This document shows, piece after piece, positions 27,146 through 37,265 of a DNA stretch of 64,000 bases. The notes under the pieces are model-generated. The model was not told where the DNA came from. It saw only the letters and a program-made list of their open reading frames with translations, and ran no database searches. Position numbers and translations under genes: made by a program. This DNA comes from Streptomyces sp. SID8374 (GTDB lineage Bacteria > Actinomycetota > Actinomycetes > Streptomycetales > Streptomycetaceae): NCBI RefSeq assembly GCF_009865135.1, contig NZ_WWGH01000001.1, forward strand, positions 2,728,001-2,792,000, read 5' to 3'. Each line of letters begins with the position of its first letter. Within the stretch, counting starts at the first letter, position 1.

Positions 27146-28534
27146 TCAGGAGGCCTTGGCCTTCTCGCCCTCGGACTTGGCGGCCACGGCCGGAGCCGGG
27201 GCCGGCTTGGCGGCCTCGTAGAACTCCTCGCGCGGCGTCTCCATGGCGCCGAGCGAGACGACCTCGCGCTTGAGGAAGACTGCGAGAGTCCAGTCGGCGA
27301 AGATCCGGATCTTACGGTTCCAGGTCGGCATCGCCATGCCGTGGTAGCCGCGGTGCATGTACCAGGCGAGACGGCCCTTGAGCTTGATCTTCACCTTGCC
27401 CATGACGATCATCGCGACGCCCTTGTGCAGGCCGAGACCGGCGACCGCACCCTTGTTGGCGTGGCTGTACTCCTTCTGCGGGAAGCCCCGCATGCCGGAG
27501 ATCACGTTGTCGCCGAGGACCTTCGCCTGACGCAGCGCGTGCTGGGCGTTGGGCGGGCACCAGGCGTTCGGGTTGCCGGCGCGGCGGCCGATCATGTCCG
27601 GCACCTGGGCGTTGTCGCCCGCGGCCCAGATGTAGTCGGTGCCCTGCACCTGGAGCTTCTCGGAGGTGTCCACGTGGCCGCGGGGGCCGAGCGGCAGGCC
27701 GAAGCGGGCGAGCGCCGGGTTCGGCTTCACACCGGCGGTCCACACGATGGTGCTGGAGTCGACCTCCAGGCCGTTCTTGAGCACCACGTGGCCGTCGACG
27801 CAGGAGTCCATGGAGGTGGAGAGGTAGATCTCCACGCCGCGGCTCTCCAGGTGCTCCTTGCCGTAGGCGCCCAGCTTCGGGCCGACCTCGGGAAGGATCT
27901 TGTCGGCGGCGTCGACCAGGATGAAGCGCATGTCCTCGCGCTTCACGTTGGTGTAGTACTTCGCCGCGTCGCGGGCCATGTCCTCGACCTCGCCGATGGT
28001 CTCCGCACCGGCGAAGCCGCCGCCCACGAAGACGAACGTCAGCGCCTTGCGGCGGACGTCCTCATCGGTCGTGGAGTCAGCCTTGTCCAGCTGCTCCAGG
28101 ACGTGGTTGCGCAGGCCGATGGCCTCCTCGATGCCCTTCATGCCGATGCCCTGCTCGGCGAGGCCGGGGATCGGGAAGGTACGGGAGACCGCGCCCATCG
28201 CGATGACCAGGTAGTCGAAGGGCAGCTCGTAGGCCTCGCCGACGAGCGGCGCGACCGTGGCGACCTTGCGGTCCTGGTCGATGGTCGTGACACGACCGGT
28301 GAGAACCTCAGCCTTGGGCAGCACGCGTCGCAGCGGGACGACGACATGCCGAGGCGAGATGCTGCCTGCGGCAGCTTCGGGGAGGAAGGGCTGGTACGTC
28401 ATGTACGACCGCGGGTCGACGACCGTGACGGTCGCCTCTCCGTATCGCATCTTCTTCAGAATGCGACGAGCTGCGTACAGGCCTACGTACCCACCGCCTA
28501 CAACGAGGATCCTGGGACGCTCCGTGGTGCTCAT
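27146..28534 (-). CDS. ndh: type II NADH dehydrogenase (NDH-2)
   Basis: A 462-residue flavoprotein that passes electrons from NADH to menaquinone without pumping protons. It has the FAD-binding Rossmann motif VVGGGYVGLYAARRI at the N-terminus, TYQPFLPEAAAG, the NAD-binding motif FVFVGGGFAGAETIGEV (about 170-186), and WAAGDNAQVPD for FAD. The C-terminal part (about 390-440) has amphipathic, basic segments for membrane attachment, then an Ala/Lys tail. ATG 28534 has AGGTGG at some distance. Two Rex-like boxes upstream suggest repression when NADH is low. Confidence 0.93.
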   Translation of the reverse strand: MSTTERPRILVVGGGYVGLYAARRILKKMRYGEATVTVVDPRSYMTYQPFLPEAAAGSISPRHVVVPLRRVLPKAEVLTGRVTTIDQDRKVATVAPLVGEAYELPFDYLVIAMGAVSRTFPIPGLAEQGIGMKGIEEAIGLRNHVLEQLDKADSTTDEDVRRKALTFVFVGGGFAGAETIGEVEDMARDAAKYYTNVKREDMRFILVDAADKILPEVGPKLGAYGKEHLESRGVEIYLSTSMDSCVDGHVVLKNGLEVDSSTIVWTAGVKPNPALARFGLPLGPRGHVDTSEKLQVQGTDYIWAAGDNAQVPDMIGRRAGNPNAWCPPNAQHALRQAKVLGDNVISGMRGFPQKEYSHANKGAVAGLGLHKGVAMIVMGKVKIKLKGRLAWYMHRGYHGMAMPTWNRKIRIFADWTLAVFLKREVVSLGAMETPREEFYEAAKPAPAPAVAAKSEGEKAKAS

Positions 28535-28568
28535 GCCATCGAGTATCCACCTCGCCCCAGGGGGGTGC

Positions 28569-28586
28569 TCGTGAGCCCCTTCACAA
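28569..28586 (-). promoter_or_regulatory. candidate Rex (redox) operator, proximal
   Basis: Minus strand TTGTGAA-GGGG-CTCACGA against the Rex consensus TTGTGAA-N4-TTCACAA: two mismatches, both in one half. It sits about 35 bp upstream of ndh, where a repressor would block transcription. Confidence 0.6.
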
Positions 28587-28841
28587 GGATTCACCCACCC
28601 TCTGCTACACTTCGCCGCCCACGTGACCCAGGTCATGACCCCGCAAGGGAACCGCAACGCCCCGGGAAACGTTCCTGACCGCCTGTGAGCTGGCCCTTGG
28701 CCCTCCGGGAGCGCCGCGACGGCCCCCTTCTTCACACGTACGCAACGCCCCCGGAATGCGCCCGTACGCCTTCCGCAGGGCCCCACGTATGGCCCGGACG
28801 GCCCTTGCGGGGCCGAACTGCGCCCAACAGGGCCGAATTCC

Positions 28842-28859
28842 TTGTGAAGAAGTTCACGA
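28842..28859. promoter_or_regulatory. candidate Rex (redox) operator, distal
   Basis: TTGTGAA-GAAG-TTCACGA differs from the Rex consensus at one position. It may mark a second, distal ndh promoter. Confidence 0.6.
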
Positions 28860-28921
28860 ACTTCGTGGCGGCGTGTCCCGGGAAGGGTCCCCCGAGCGGC
28901 CGACCAGGGCCGCCCACGGGC

Positions 28922-29916
28922 TCAAAGGTGCAGGTGACGCTGCGGCTGAGCAGGCAGCAGGCGGGGCACGGCGCGGACGCAGAGGACCATGCCGACGACC
29001 TCGACGAGGGTCTGCGTGACGACCACGACGGCGGCGATCGCGTACGCGTCGGGCAGGGACAGCGCGAGCGGAAGCACCACCAGGGAGTTACGCGTCGCCC
29101 CGCTGAAGACCACCGCCCGCCCGCCGGGCACGTCCAGCCGGAAGAGCCGGGCCACCGCCTTCCCCGCGAAGGCCATCACCACCAGGAACCCTGCATAGAA
29201 GGGGACGACCGCCGCGACATCGGTGAGGTTCCCGCCCAGCTTCGGCACCTGGGATGCGACGACGACCAGCAGGGTCGCGGCCATCAGCGGGACCATCGTC
29301 GTGGTGGCCGCGTGCGACACCCGCCGCCCGCTCTCCCTGCGCCCCGCCCAGGCCTGGAGCCCCCAGGCCAGCGCGAGCGGGATGACGATGAGGAAGGCGA
29401 ACGCCTCCAGGAACGGCCCCGCCTCACGATGTCGGCGAGCCCCGAACCGAGGAACGCGTACAGGAACACCGGCAGCAGCACCATCTGCGCGACCAGCAGG
29501 ACCGGGGTCACGGCGAGCAGCCGACGGGCCGAGCCCCCGGCGAGACCGCTGAAGACGATCACGTAGTCGACGCAGGGGCAGAGCAGCACGAGCAGCACCC
29601 CCAGACGCACCGCCCGGTCCGCCGGCAGGAACGTGAACAGCGCGGCGACCACGAGCGGCACCACGACGAAGTTCACCACCAGCGTGGCGGAGACGAACCG
29701 CCCGTCACGCAGCGAGCGCAGCAGCTCGGCCGCCGGGACCTGAAGGAAGGTCACGAACAGCAGCGCGCCCAGGACGGGGTTGATGAGGTGCTCCAGCCCC
29801 GGCCCGGCGGAGGGCACCGCGAGACCGAGGACGGCGCCGAGGGCCATCGCGACGAGATAGACGGCCACCTGATGGTGTTCCATCTTCTCGACGGCCCCGC
29901 GCGGTGCGTCGGTCAT
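28922..29916 (-). pseudogene. SBF/ArsB-like (bile-acid:Na+ symporter family) transporter, frameshifted
   Basis: Two overlapping frames together give one SBF-family permease of about 330 residues. The first, from ATG 29916, has five or six helices including LGVLLVLLCPCVDYVIVF and LVAQMVLLPVFLYAFLG; it leaves frame at about 29424-29428, where GTGAGGCGGGG lacks one base. The other frame resumes at once with EAGPFLEAFAFLIVIPLALAW and continues through SGATRNSLVVLPLAL to the stop at 28922. Annotation as arsenic resistance protein is usual for this group. Either a genuine 1-nt deletion or a sequencing error. The gene lies at the left edge of the 117-bp repeat that bounds the toxin-antitoxin insert; its first 8 codons are inside it. 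Confidence 0.8.
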
Positions 29917-30010
29917 GCCCGTATATCCCCCCGGCCCTGCACGGCTGTTACGCGGTGCTCCAGGCGATCCCGTCCAGGATGTCGTGCTCGCTGACGACGG
30001 ACTCGTGCGC
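29894..30010. repeat. 117-bp direct repeat, left copy
   Basis: Near-identical to 31012-31128 (offset 1118 bp; only a few substitutions, most near the right end). It contains the transporter start and a remnant of the last 20 or so codons of ppx ending at a TAA (29948-29950). Confidence 0.93.
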
Positions 30011-30011
30011 G

Positions 30012-30033
30012 TGTACACGAATGCGCGTACACT
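30012..30033. promoter_or_regulatory. YefM-type operator and -10 box of the toxin-antitoxin operon
   Basis: TGTACA (30012-30017) and GTACAC (30027-30032) resemble the long and short YefM boxes with TGTACA cores. TACACT (30028-30033) is a -10 element ending 6 nt before the antitoxin ATG. There is no Shine-Dalgarno, so the transcript is probably leaderless and autorepressed. Confidence 0.6.
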
Positions 30034-30039
30034 ACTTCC

Positions 30040-30312
30040 ATGGCCGAGAGCACTGTGACTGTACGGGAAGCCCGCGCACACCTGGCGGACCACATCAACT
30101 CCGCCGAGACGGGCACGCCCACGGTGATCACCCGCAACGGCGAGCCCGTCGCCGCACTGGTGCCGATCGCGGACTTCGACGCGCTGGAGGAAGCCGCCGA
30201 CGTCCTGCTCGCCCGAGAAGCGGAAGCGGTCTTGGCGGAGGGGGGCCCGACCGTGACCATGGCGGAGCTGCTGGCGGACCTGTTCGCCGAGCGGGCCGAC
30301 GGCGCGGCGTGA
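30040..30312 (+). CDS. Phd/YefM-family antitoxin
   Basis: A 90-residue protein with the Phd/YefM N-terminal DNA-binding fold (VTVREARAHLADHINSAETG, then TVITRNGEPVAALVPIADFDALEE) and an acidic C-terminal tail (about 55-90) that would wrap the toxin. Its 3' end overlaps the toxin start by 4 bp (GTGA), the standard coupling in these modules. It lies in the 1-kb insert between the 117-bp direct repeats. Confidence 0.92.
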   Translation: MAESTVTVREARAHLADHINSAETGTPTVITRNGEPVAALVPIADFDALEEAADVLLAREAEAVLAEGGPTVTMAELLADLFAERADGAA

Positions 30313-30578
30313 AGTACGCGTTCCGCTTCACCGCCGCGGCACAGCGACAGCTCCGGGCCATCGACCGGCCCGCCGCCATGCGCATCCTCGCCGCGCTGAC
30401 AGCACTCGGCGACGATCCGTACCGCGAGGATGCCGACATCAAGAAGCTCACCGGCCCGTCGGGGCTCTACCGGCTCCGGGTGGGCAGCTTCCGGGTCGCC
30501 TACCAGGTGGAGGACGGCGAACTGATCATCCTCGTCGTCAAGGTCGGCAACCGGCGGGATGTCTACCGGTCCCTCTGA
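30309..30578 (+). CDS. RelE/ParE-family toxin
   Basis: An 89-residue basic protein with the RelE fold order: FRFTAAAQRQLRAIDRPAAMRIL helix pair, DADIKKLTGPSGLYRLRVGSFRVAYQV strands, and the C-terminal VKVGNRRDVYR containing the conserved Arg and Tyr. RelE toxins cleave mRNA on the ribosome; the GxYRLRVGxxRVxY text favours RelE over gyrase-directed ParE. GTG 30309 overlaps the antitoxin stop. Confidence 0.9.
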   Translation: MKYAFRFTAAAQRQLRAIDRPAAMRILAALTALGDDPYREDADIKKLTGPSGLYRLRVGSFRVAYQVEDGELIILVVKVGNRRDVYRSL

Positions 30579-31011
30579 GAGTGGGCGGCCCCGGAAATCT
30601 CTCGCCACTCCCCCATGGGGCGTTCCACACGATGTCGCCCGCTCTGTTCACCGTGGCCATGTGACTGCGGCCCGCACCTTCACCTCACCGGAAGAGAGCC
30701 GACCAGGGGAGGCGGTGCCCGGTCTGAGCCTCGTACGAAGTGCGAGCAGTGAGAATGACGAAGACGGCCATGAGCGCGATCCAGAGGACCTCGACCTCGT
30801 ACGAGGGGATTTCCGAGAACCCCTTGGAGGACATATACGCAACGCCTGTTCCAGCGCACAGAACGCTGTTCGCCCATGTCCCACAAGATACGCCGCGGCC
30901 CCGAAGGGGCACCGCTCGAGGAATCAGGCCTGTGCCACAGACTGTCGCGCTGCGGCCGGTACGAGCGGGCCTTGGCACCCGCGAGCGACGCCGTAGGCCA
31001 CGGACAATGCA
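30579..31011. other. right part of the toxin-antitoxin insert
   Basis: About 430 bp with no recognisable family gene. Base composition is less GC-biased than neighbours around 30740-30880. One small membrane-type ORF (30685-30834, minus) is listed separately. No transposase, integrase or inverted termini seen. Confidence 0.5.
30685..30834 (-). CDS. possible small membrane protein in the insert
   Basis: A 49-residue ORF from ATG 30834 with one hydrophobic helix (VLWIALMAVFVILTA) flanked by polar ends (FSEIPSYEVE and TSYEAQTGHRLPW). There is no good ribosome binding site and the frame is open further upstream, so the start is uncertain. It could be a real small protein or a remnant of the element that brought the toxin-antitoxin pair. 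Confidence 0.3.
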   Translation of the reverse strand: MSSKGFSEIPSYEVEVLWIALMAVFVILTARTSYEAQTGHRLPWSALFR

Positions 31012-31128
31012 GCCCCGCGCGGTGCGTCGGTCATGCCCGTATGTCCCCCCGGCCCTGCACGGCTGTTACGCGGCGCTCCAGGCGATCCCGTCCAGGATGT
31101 CGTGCTCGCTGACGACGACCTCGTGGGC
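31012..31128. repeat. 117-bp direct repeat, right copy
   Basis: Counterpart of 29894-30010. It contains the true ppx 3' end (stop 31066-31068) plus a decapitated copy of the first 8 codons of the transporter gene. Confidence 0.93.
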
Positions 31129-32007
31129 GCCCGTCCGCTCCATCACGGCGAGCAGCACGAGGGCGCCCGCGGCGATCACGTCGACGCGGCCCGGGTGCAT
31201 CACGGGGATCGCGGCGCGCTCCTCGTGGGTGGACTGGAGGAGGTGCTCGGTGATGGCGCGGACCTGGCCGCGGGAGACCCGGGAGTGGTGGATGGCCTCG
31301 GAGTCGTACTCCGTCAGCTCCAGCGCGATCCCCGCGATCGTGGTGACCGTGCCCGCCAGGCCGACCAGCGTGGCCGCTTCGGTGAGCTGAACGGCCTCGG
31401 CGGCCACGTCCAGGGCGGCTTCGATGTCCGCGCGGATCGCGGCGACCCGCTCGTGGGTGGGCGGGTCCACCACGGCGCCGTCCGCGACCAGGTGACGCTC
31501 GGTCATGCGTACGCAGCCGATGTCCACGGAGCGGGCCGCCTCGACCCCGTCCGAGCCGAGCACGAACTCGGTGGAGCCGCCGCCGATGTCGACGACCAGG
31601 TACGGCTTGGCCAGGTGGTCGCTGCCGGTCAGCTCCTTGGTGGCACCGTCGAAGGAGAGCTGCGCCTCCTGGTCGCCGGTGATCACCTCGGGCTCCACGC
31701 CCAGGATCTCCCGGACGCCGGAGACGAACTCCTCGCTGTTCTCGGCGTCGCGGGAGGCGGAGGTGGCCACGAAGCGGACGCGTTCGGCGCCCAGCTCCTC
31801 GATCACCGCGGCGTACTCGCGGCAGGCCGCGAAGGTGCGCTCCAGCGCCTCGGGGGCGAGCCGGCCGGTCCTGTCGACGCCCTGGCCGAGGCGGACGATC
31901 GTCATCCGCCGGTCCAGCTGGGTGAAGGTGCCGGTGGCGGGGTCCGCGTCGGCGACGAGGAGCCGGATGGAGTTCGTACCGCAGTCGACGGCGGCAACCC
32001 TGGTCAT
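31066..32007 (-). CDS. ppx: exopolyphosphatase / pppGpp phosphohydrolase (Ppx/GppA family)
   Basis: A 313-residue member of the sugar-kinase/Hsp70/actin fold: CGTNSIRLLVAD phosphate loop at the N-terminus, the SASRDAENSEEF motif, and VVDIGGGSTEFVLG (about 135-150) for nucleotide or polyphosphate binding; later GLAGTVTTIAGI. It degrades polyphosphate or pppGpp. The length matches the short actinobacterial Ppx. ATG 32007 overlaps the DUF501 stop (ATGA). The last codons lie in the 117-bp duplicated segment. Confidence 0.92.
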   Translation of the reverse strand: MTRVAAVDCGTNSIRLLVADADPATGTFTQLDRRMTIVRLGQGVDRTGRLAPEALERTFAACREYAAVIEELGAERVRFVATSASRDAENSEEFVSGVREILGVEPEVITGDQEAQLSFDGATKELTGSDHLAKPYLVVDIGGGSTEFVLGSDGVEAARSVDIGCVRMTERHLVADGAVVDPPTHERVAAIRADIEAALDVAAEAVQLTEAATLVGLAGTVTTIAGIALELTEYDSEAIHHSRVSRGQVRAITEHLLQSTHEERAAIPVMHPGRVDVIAAGALVLLAVMERTGAHEVVVSEHDILDGIAWSAA

Positions 32008-32603
32008 GCGTCCTGCCCTTCCGTGGAGCCGCCGAGGGGGCGCGCGGTGAAGTGGCCGCTCCCGTCCCCGGTCCTGTCGTCCGGTGTCGTGCACGGCGTG
32101 ACGCACGGGCCCTTGGCCCACCACTCGGGCAGCATCGCGATGGCCTCGTCGCCCAGCGGGTTCACCCCGGGCCCGGCGGCCAGCGAGTGGCCGACCAGGA
32201 CGTGCAGGCACTTCACCCGGTCCGGCATGCCACCGGCGCTCGGGAAGCCCTCCAGGACCTCGATGGCGTCGCGGCGGGTGATGTAGTCCTCGTGCGCGGC
32301 CCGGTAGGCGGCGGCCAGCTCCGGGTCGGTCTCCAGACGGGCCGTCATCTCCTTCATGACCCCGTTCGCCTCCAGCGTGCCGATCGCCGAGGCCGCCCGG
32401 GGGCAGGTCAGGTAGTACGTCGTCGGGAACGGCGTGCCGTCCTCCAGACGGGGCTGGGTCTCCACCACGTCCGGGTTGCCGCACGGGCAGCGGTGCGCGA
32501 TGGCGCGCAGGCCGCGCGGCGGGCGGCCGAGCTGCTGCTCGAACGCGGCGATGTCCGCGTCGGTGGGCTTGGTGGACTCGGTCTGCGGAGGGGGCGTTTC
32601 CAT
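32004..32603 (-). CDS. DUF501 domain protein
   Basis: A 199-residue protein with the DUF501 core (about 15-170): FEQQLGRPPRGLRAIAHRCPCGNPDV, the CP-containing TYYLTCPRA, and DRVKCLHVLVGHSLAAGPGVNPLG with conserved Cys and His that could bind metal. Function unknown, but it sits between divIC and ppx, coupled to ppx by overlap, an arrangement common in actinobacteria. Confidence 0.88.
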   Translation of the reverse strand: METPPPQTESTKPTDADIAAFEQQLGRPPRGLRAIAHRCPCGNPDVVETQPRLEDGTPFPTTYYLTCPRAASAIGTLEANGVMKEMTARLETDPELAAAYRAAHEDYITRRDAIEVLEGFPSAGGMPDRVKCLHVLVGHSLAAGPGVNPLGDEAIAMLPEWWAKGPCVTPCTTPDDRTGDGSGHFTARPLGGSTEGQDA

Positions 32604-32675
32604 GCCTGCCTTGGTTCTGCTCGGAAGCTCGTCGGAGGGAAGGGTCGTGGAAGGGGTGCGGGAGGAGAAGGGGCG

Positions 32676-33146
32676 TCAGTCGCGGTCGGCGCCGTCCACG
32701 CCGTCCCAGACGTTCGAGTGCCAGGGGCGGTGGCTCGCGCCCTGATCCCCCCGGCGGTCCTGTGCCGCGTCGGGGTCGGCCACGGTGTAGCCGGTCTCGC
32801 CGGGGAGCACGTAATGGAGGTGCTGGCGGGCCAGCCGCATGATGTACGCGTCGTCCTGGAGCCGCGCCTTCTCGTCCCGCAGCTCCTCGGTGCGCTGCTC
32901 GGCCTGGCGCGAGAGCCGCTCCTGCTCGGCGATCTCGTCGCGCTGGGAGACGTACTGACGCATCGGGTAGGCGAGCGCGACCACCAGGGAGCAGACCACC
33001 AGCGCCAGGAACGCGGCCCGGCCGGTGAGCCGGGAGCGGCGGGCCTGGCGGCGGTTCTGGGAGCGGTACACGCGGGCCGCGGTCTGCTCGCCGAGCAGTC
33101 GCAGCCTGGTCGCGGTGGAGAACCTGTCCCGGTCCTTCCCGGCCAT
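32676..33146 (-). CDS. divIC: FtsB/DivIC-family cell-division protein
   Basis: A 156-residue bitopic protein. A basic cytosolic N-terminus (about 1-45) is followed by one transmembrane helix (about 46-66; AAFLALVVCSLVVALAY), then an extracytoplasmic coiled coil (about 70-115; QRDEIAEQERLSRQAEQRTEELRDEKARL) and the short HYVLPGETGY segment typical of the septum-formation-initiator family. It would work in the FtsB-FtsL-FtsQ complex. ATG 33146 has GGGAGGCGGGAG upstream. It lies between eno and DUF501 in the classic actinobacterial order. Confidence 0.88.
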   Translation of the reverse strand: MAGKDRDRFSTATRLRLLGEQTAARVYRSQNRRQARRSRLTGRAAFLALVVCSLVVALAYPMRQYVSQRDEIAEQERLSRQAEQRTEELRDEKARLQDDAYIMRLARQHLHYVLPGETGYTVADPDAAQDRRGDQGASHRPWHSNVWDGVDGADRD

Positions 33147-33174
33147 GTCTCCCGCCTCCCCGTTACGCACGTCC

Positions 33175-33209
33175 GTCCCCGCACACGGTACGGGACCGGG
33201 TGCGGGGAC
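33175..33209. terminator. hairpin after eno
   Basis: GTCCCCGCAC (33175-33184) pairs with GTGCGGGGAC (33200-33209) in the 93-bp gap between eno and divIC. It may only attenuate read-through. Confidence 0.6.
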
Positions 33210-33239
33210 GGGCGGAGGCTACCGTCCTACGGCTGCGGG

Positions 33240-34655
<1,416 letters not shown>

Positions 34656-34740
34656 TCACGGGACAAATCTCTAGAAATCTACTGGGCGGTAACAAGCGTT
34701 GACGACAAAAGGTGAACGCATCCCCTCGCCCGCCGACGCC

Positions 34741-34810
34741 CCTCGCACCGAAAACCCCGGCCCGGCGCGCACGGGGGGAGTAGCGCGCCGGGCCGGGGAG
34801 CCGTGCGAGG
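34741..34810. terminator. two-tier hairpin terminator after rpfA
   Basis: Inner arms CCCCGGCCCGGCGCGC (34755-34770) and its complement (34783-34798); outer arms CCTCGCAC (34741-34748) and GTGCGAGG (34803-34810). Confidence 0.85.
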
Positions 34811-34855
34811 GAGGGTGCCGCCGGACCCCCTCCCTCCGGGGAGGAGAGACGGCTG

Positions 34856-35800
<945 letters not shown>

Positions 35801-35992
35801 TCGGCGTGACGGTCGACGGGGCCCGCGGTGCGAGCGGTTCCGACCGTAAACACAGGCAACCCCGACATTCAAAGACGGACATACTGGGCCAATCAGCGCT
35901 TACTTGCTCACCCTGATGGACCGTTTCCGCAGGTCGGAGGGGATCTACGCCGAGCGGGCGGGCGCAACACGCCAGTTGAAGCAAAGAGACCC

Positions 35993-36019
35993 ATGTCTCA
36001 CTTACGCATAAGTGGACAT
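35993..36019. terminator. candidate hairpin after the second rpf gene
   Basis: ATGTC-T-CACTTA pairs with TAAGTG-GACAT across CGCA, with one bulged base, 46 bp downstream of the rpf stop. The core CACTTACGCATAAGTG is palindromic, so an operator for rpfA is the alternative. Confidence 0.45.
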
Positions 36020-36065
36020 AGGCCTCTGAACTACCCGCGATTTTGGGGCGTTTTCCCGAATTCGA

Positions 36066-37067
36066 TCAGTTGGCGGCAGGCACCTCGGCGCCCTCCTGGG
36101 CACCCGCCTCAGCGGCCGGGTCCAGCCCCAGATCGAGGCTCTGGCCGGGCAGGATCAGGTCCGGGTCGGAGCCCAGGAGGTCCTTGTTGGCCTCGTACAG
36201 GCCGGTCCAGCCCTGGGGAAGTTTCTGTGCGTCAGCAATGGCCCAGAGGTTGTCCCCGGGCTGCACGGTGTAGCCGCCGTCGGCGACCGCGCCGCCGTCC
36301 CGCGCGTCACCCTCGCCGCGTGAGGCGTGCCGGCCGGACTCCCGGGGGCCGTCCCCCTGGTCCACCGCGCCGGTCTCCTCGGGGGCCGGAGCGCCCCGGT
36401 GCTTGCCGCCGGTGTTCTGGGAGGGCTGCGAGGCGTCGGGGGACTCGGTGGTTCCGGTCCTGCCGGTCCCGCCGCTCTCCCCCGCCTTCCCGGCGGAGGG
36501 CTTCGCGGAAGGCTTCGCCGAGGGGTCGAGGGCGTCGCCGCCGCTCTCTTTCTCACCCTTGCCGGTCTTGCCCGCCTTATCGGAAGTGCCGGTCTCACCC
36601 TTTTCATCCGCTTCGTCCGCCGGGACGGTCGTCGGGTCCTGGGTGGGGTCGGCGGAGGGCGCGGTGCCGGGGTCGACACCGGGCAGGGCGCCGTCCACCG
36701 CGAGGCCGGAGATCACCGCGCAGCTCGGCCAGGCCTGTGGGCCCTTGTCGTCCAGGACCTTCTCGGCGACGGATATCTGCTGGGCACGGCTGGCGAGGTC
36801 GGCCCGCTCGGCGAAGGCGGTGCCGCCGTACGCCGACCATGTCTCCTGCGAGAACTGGAGCCCGCCGTAGTAGCCGTTGCCGAGGTCGGCACTCCACATG
36901 CCGCCGCTCTCGCACTCCGCGACCCGGTCCCAGGTGGTGGCGTCGGCTGCGTGTGCGCCTGCCGCGCCGAGGAGCGGGATGGCGATGGCCGATCCGGTCA
37001 CGCCTGCGGCGACGACGATGGCGGGTGCCTGACGAGGGCGGCGGTGTCTGCCGTTCGCGGAGCCCAT
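36066..37067 (-). CDS. resuscitation-promoting factor with long linker and LysM
   Basis: A 333-residue secreted protein, paralogue of the adjacent rpfA product. Signal peptide about 1-41; Rpf domain about 42-118 ([28 protein letters not shown] with catalytic Glu in CESGG); a 150-residue Ser/Gly/Thr/Lys/Glu-rich linker (about 130-280); C-terminal LysM (about 282-325; YTVQPGDNLWAIADAQKLP ... LPGQSL). ATG 37067 has GGAAGG 9 nt upstream. I see no ydaO blocks in its leader, so its control should differ from rpfA. Probably the RpfC-type protein of Streptomyces. Confidence 0.9.
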   Translation of the reverse strand: MGSANGRHRRPRQAPAIVVAAGVTGSAIAIPLLGAAGAHAADATTWDRVAECESGGMWSADLGNGYYGGLQFSQETWSAYGGTAFAERADLASRAQQISVAEKVLDDKGPQAWPSCAVISGLAVDGALPGVDPGTAPSADPTQDPTTVPADEADEKGETGTSDKAGKTGKGEKESGGDALDPSAKPSAKPSAGKAGESGGTGRTGTTESPDASQPSQNTGGKHRGAPAPEETGAVDQGDGPRESGRHASRGEGDARDGGAVADGGYTVQPGDNLWAIADAQKLPQGWTGLYEANKDLLGSDPDLILPGQSLDLGLDPAAEAGAQEGAEVPAAN

Positions 37068-37265
37068 GGGGTTTGCCTTCCGTGCGACTGACAAGCAGGA
37101 ACTGAGGAGCATGAAGCTGTTGAGCACGCGGCGCCGTTGAGCGCACAGCGCTGTTGAACAAGTGACGGGCGGGCCGGCGGTGAACAGCGGCCGACGCGTC
37201 GAACCGTGAACCTAGCGGGACTCGAACGCATGTCACAAGTCGATGCAGCGCAGATCACGTGAAAG

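Larger units (their letters stand above)
28535..28921. other. ndh upstream region
   Basis: No gene. It carries two Rex-like operators (28569-28586 and 28842-28859) in otherwise GC-rich sequence. The distal box is some 310 bp from the ndh start and 63 bp from the 3' end of the transporter gene. Confidence 0.6.

Noticed and set aside
29894..31128. Insertion sequence or integrative element
   Set aside because: There is no transposase, integrase, terminal inverted repeat or short target duplication; only long direct repeats are seen.
37068..37265. ydaO riboswitch before the second rpf gene
   Set aside because: I looked for GGGGGACCCA, GGGGTGAA and CCGAACCCG blocks on the minus strand and found none.
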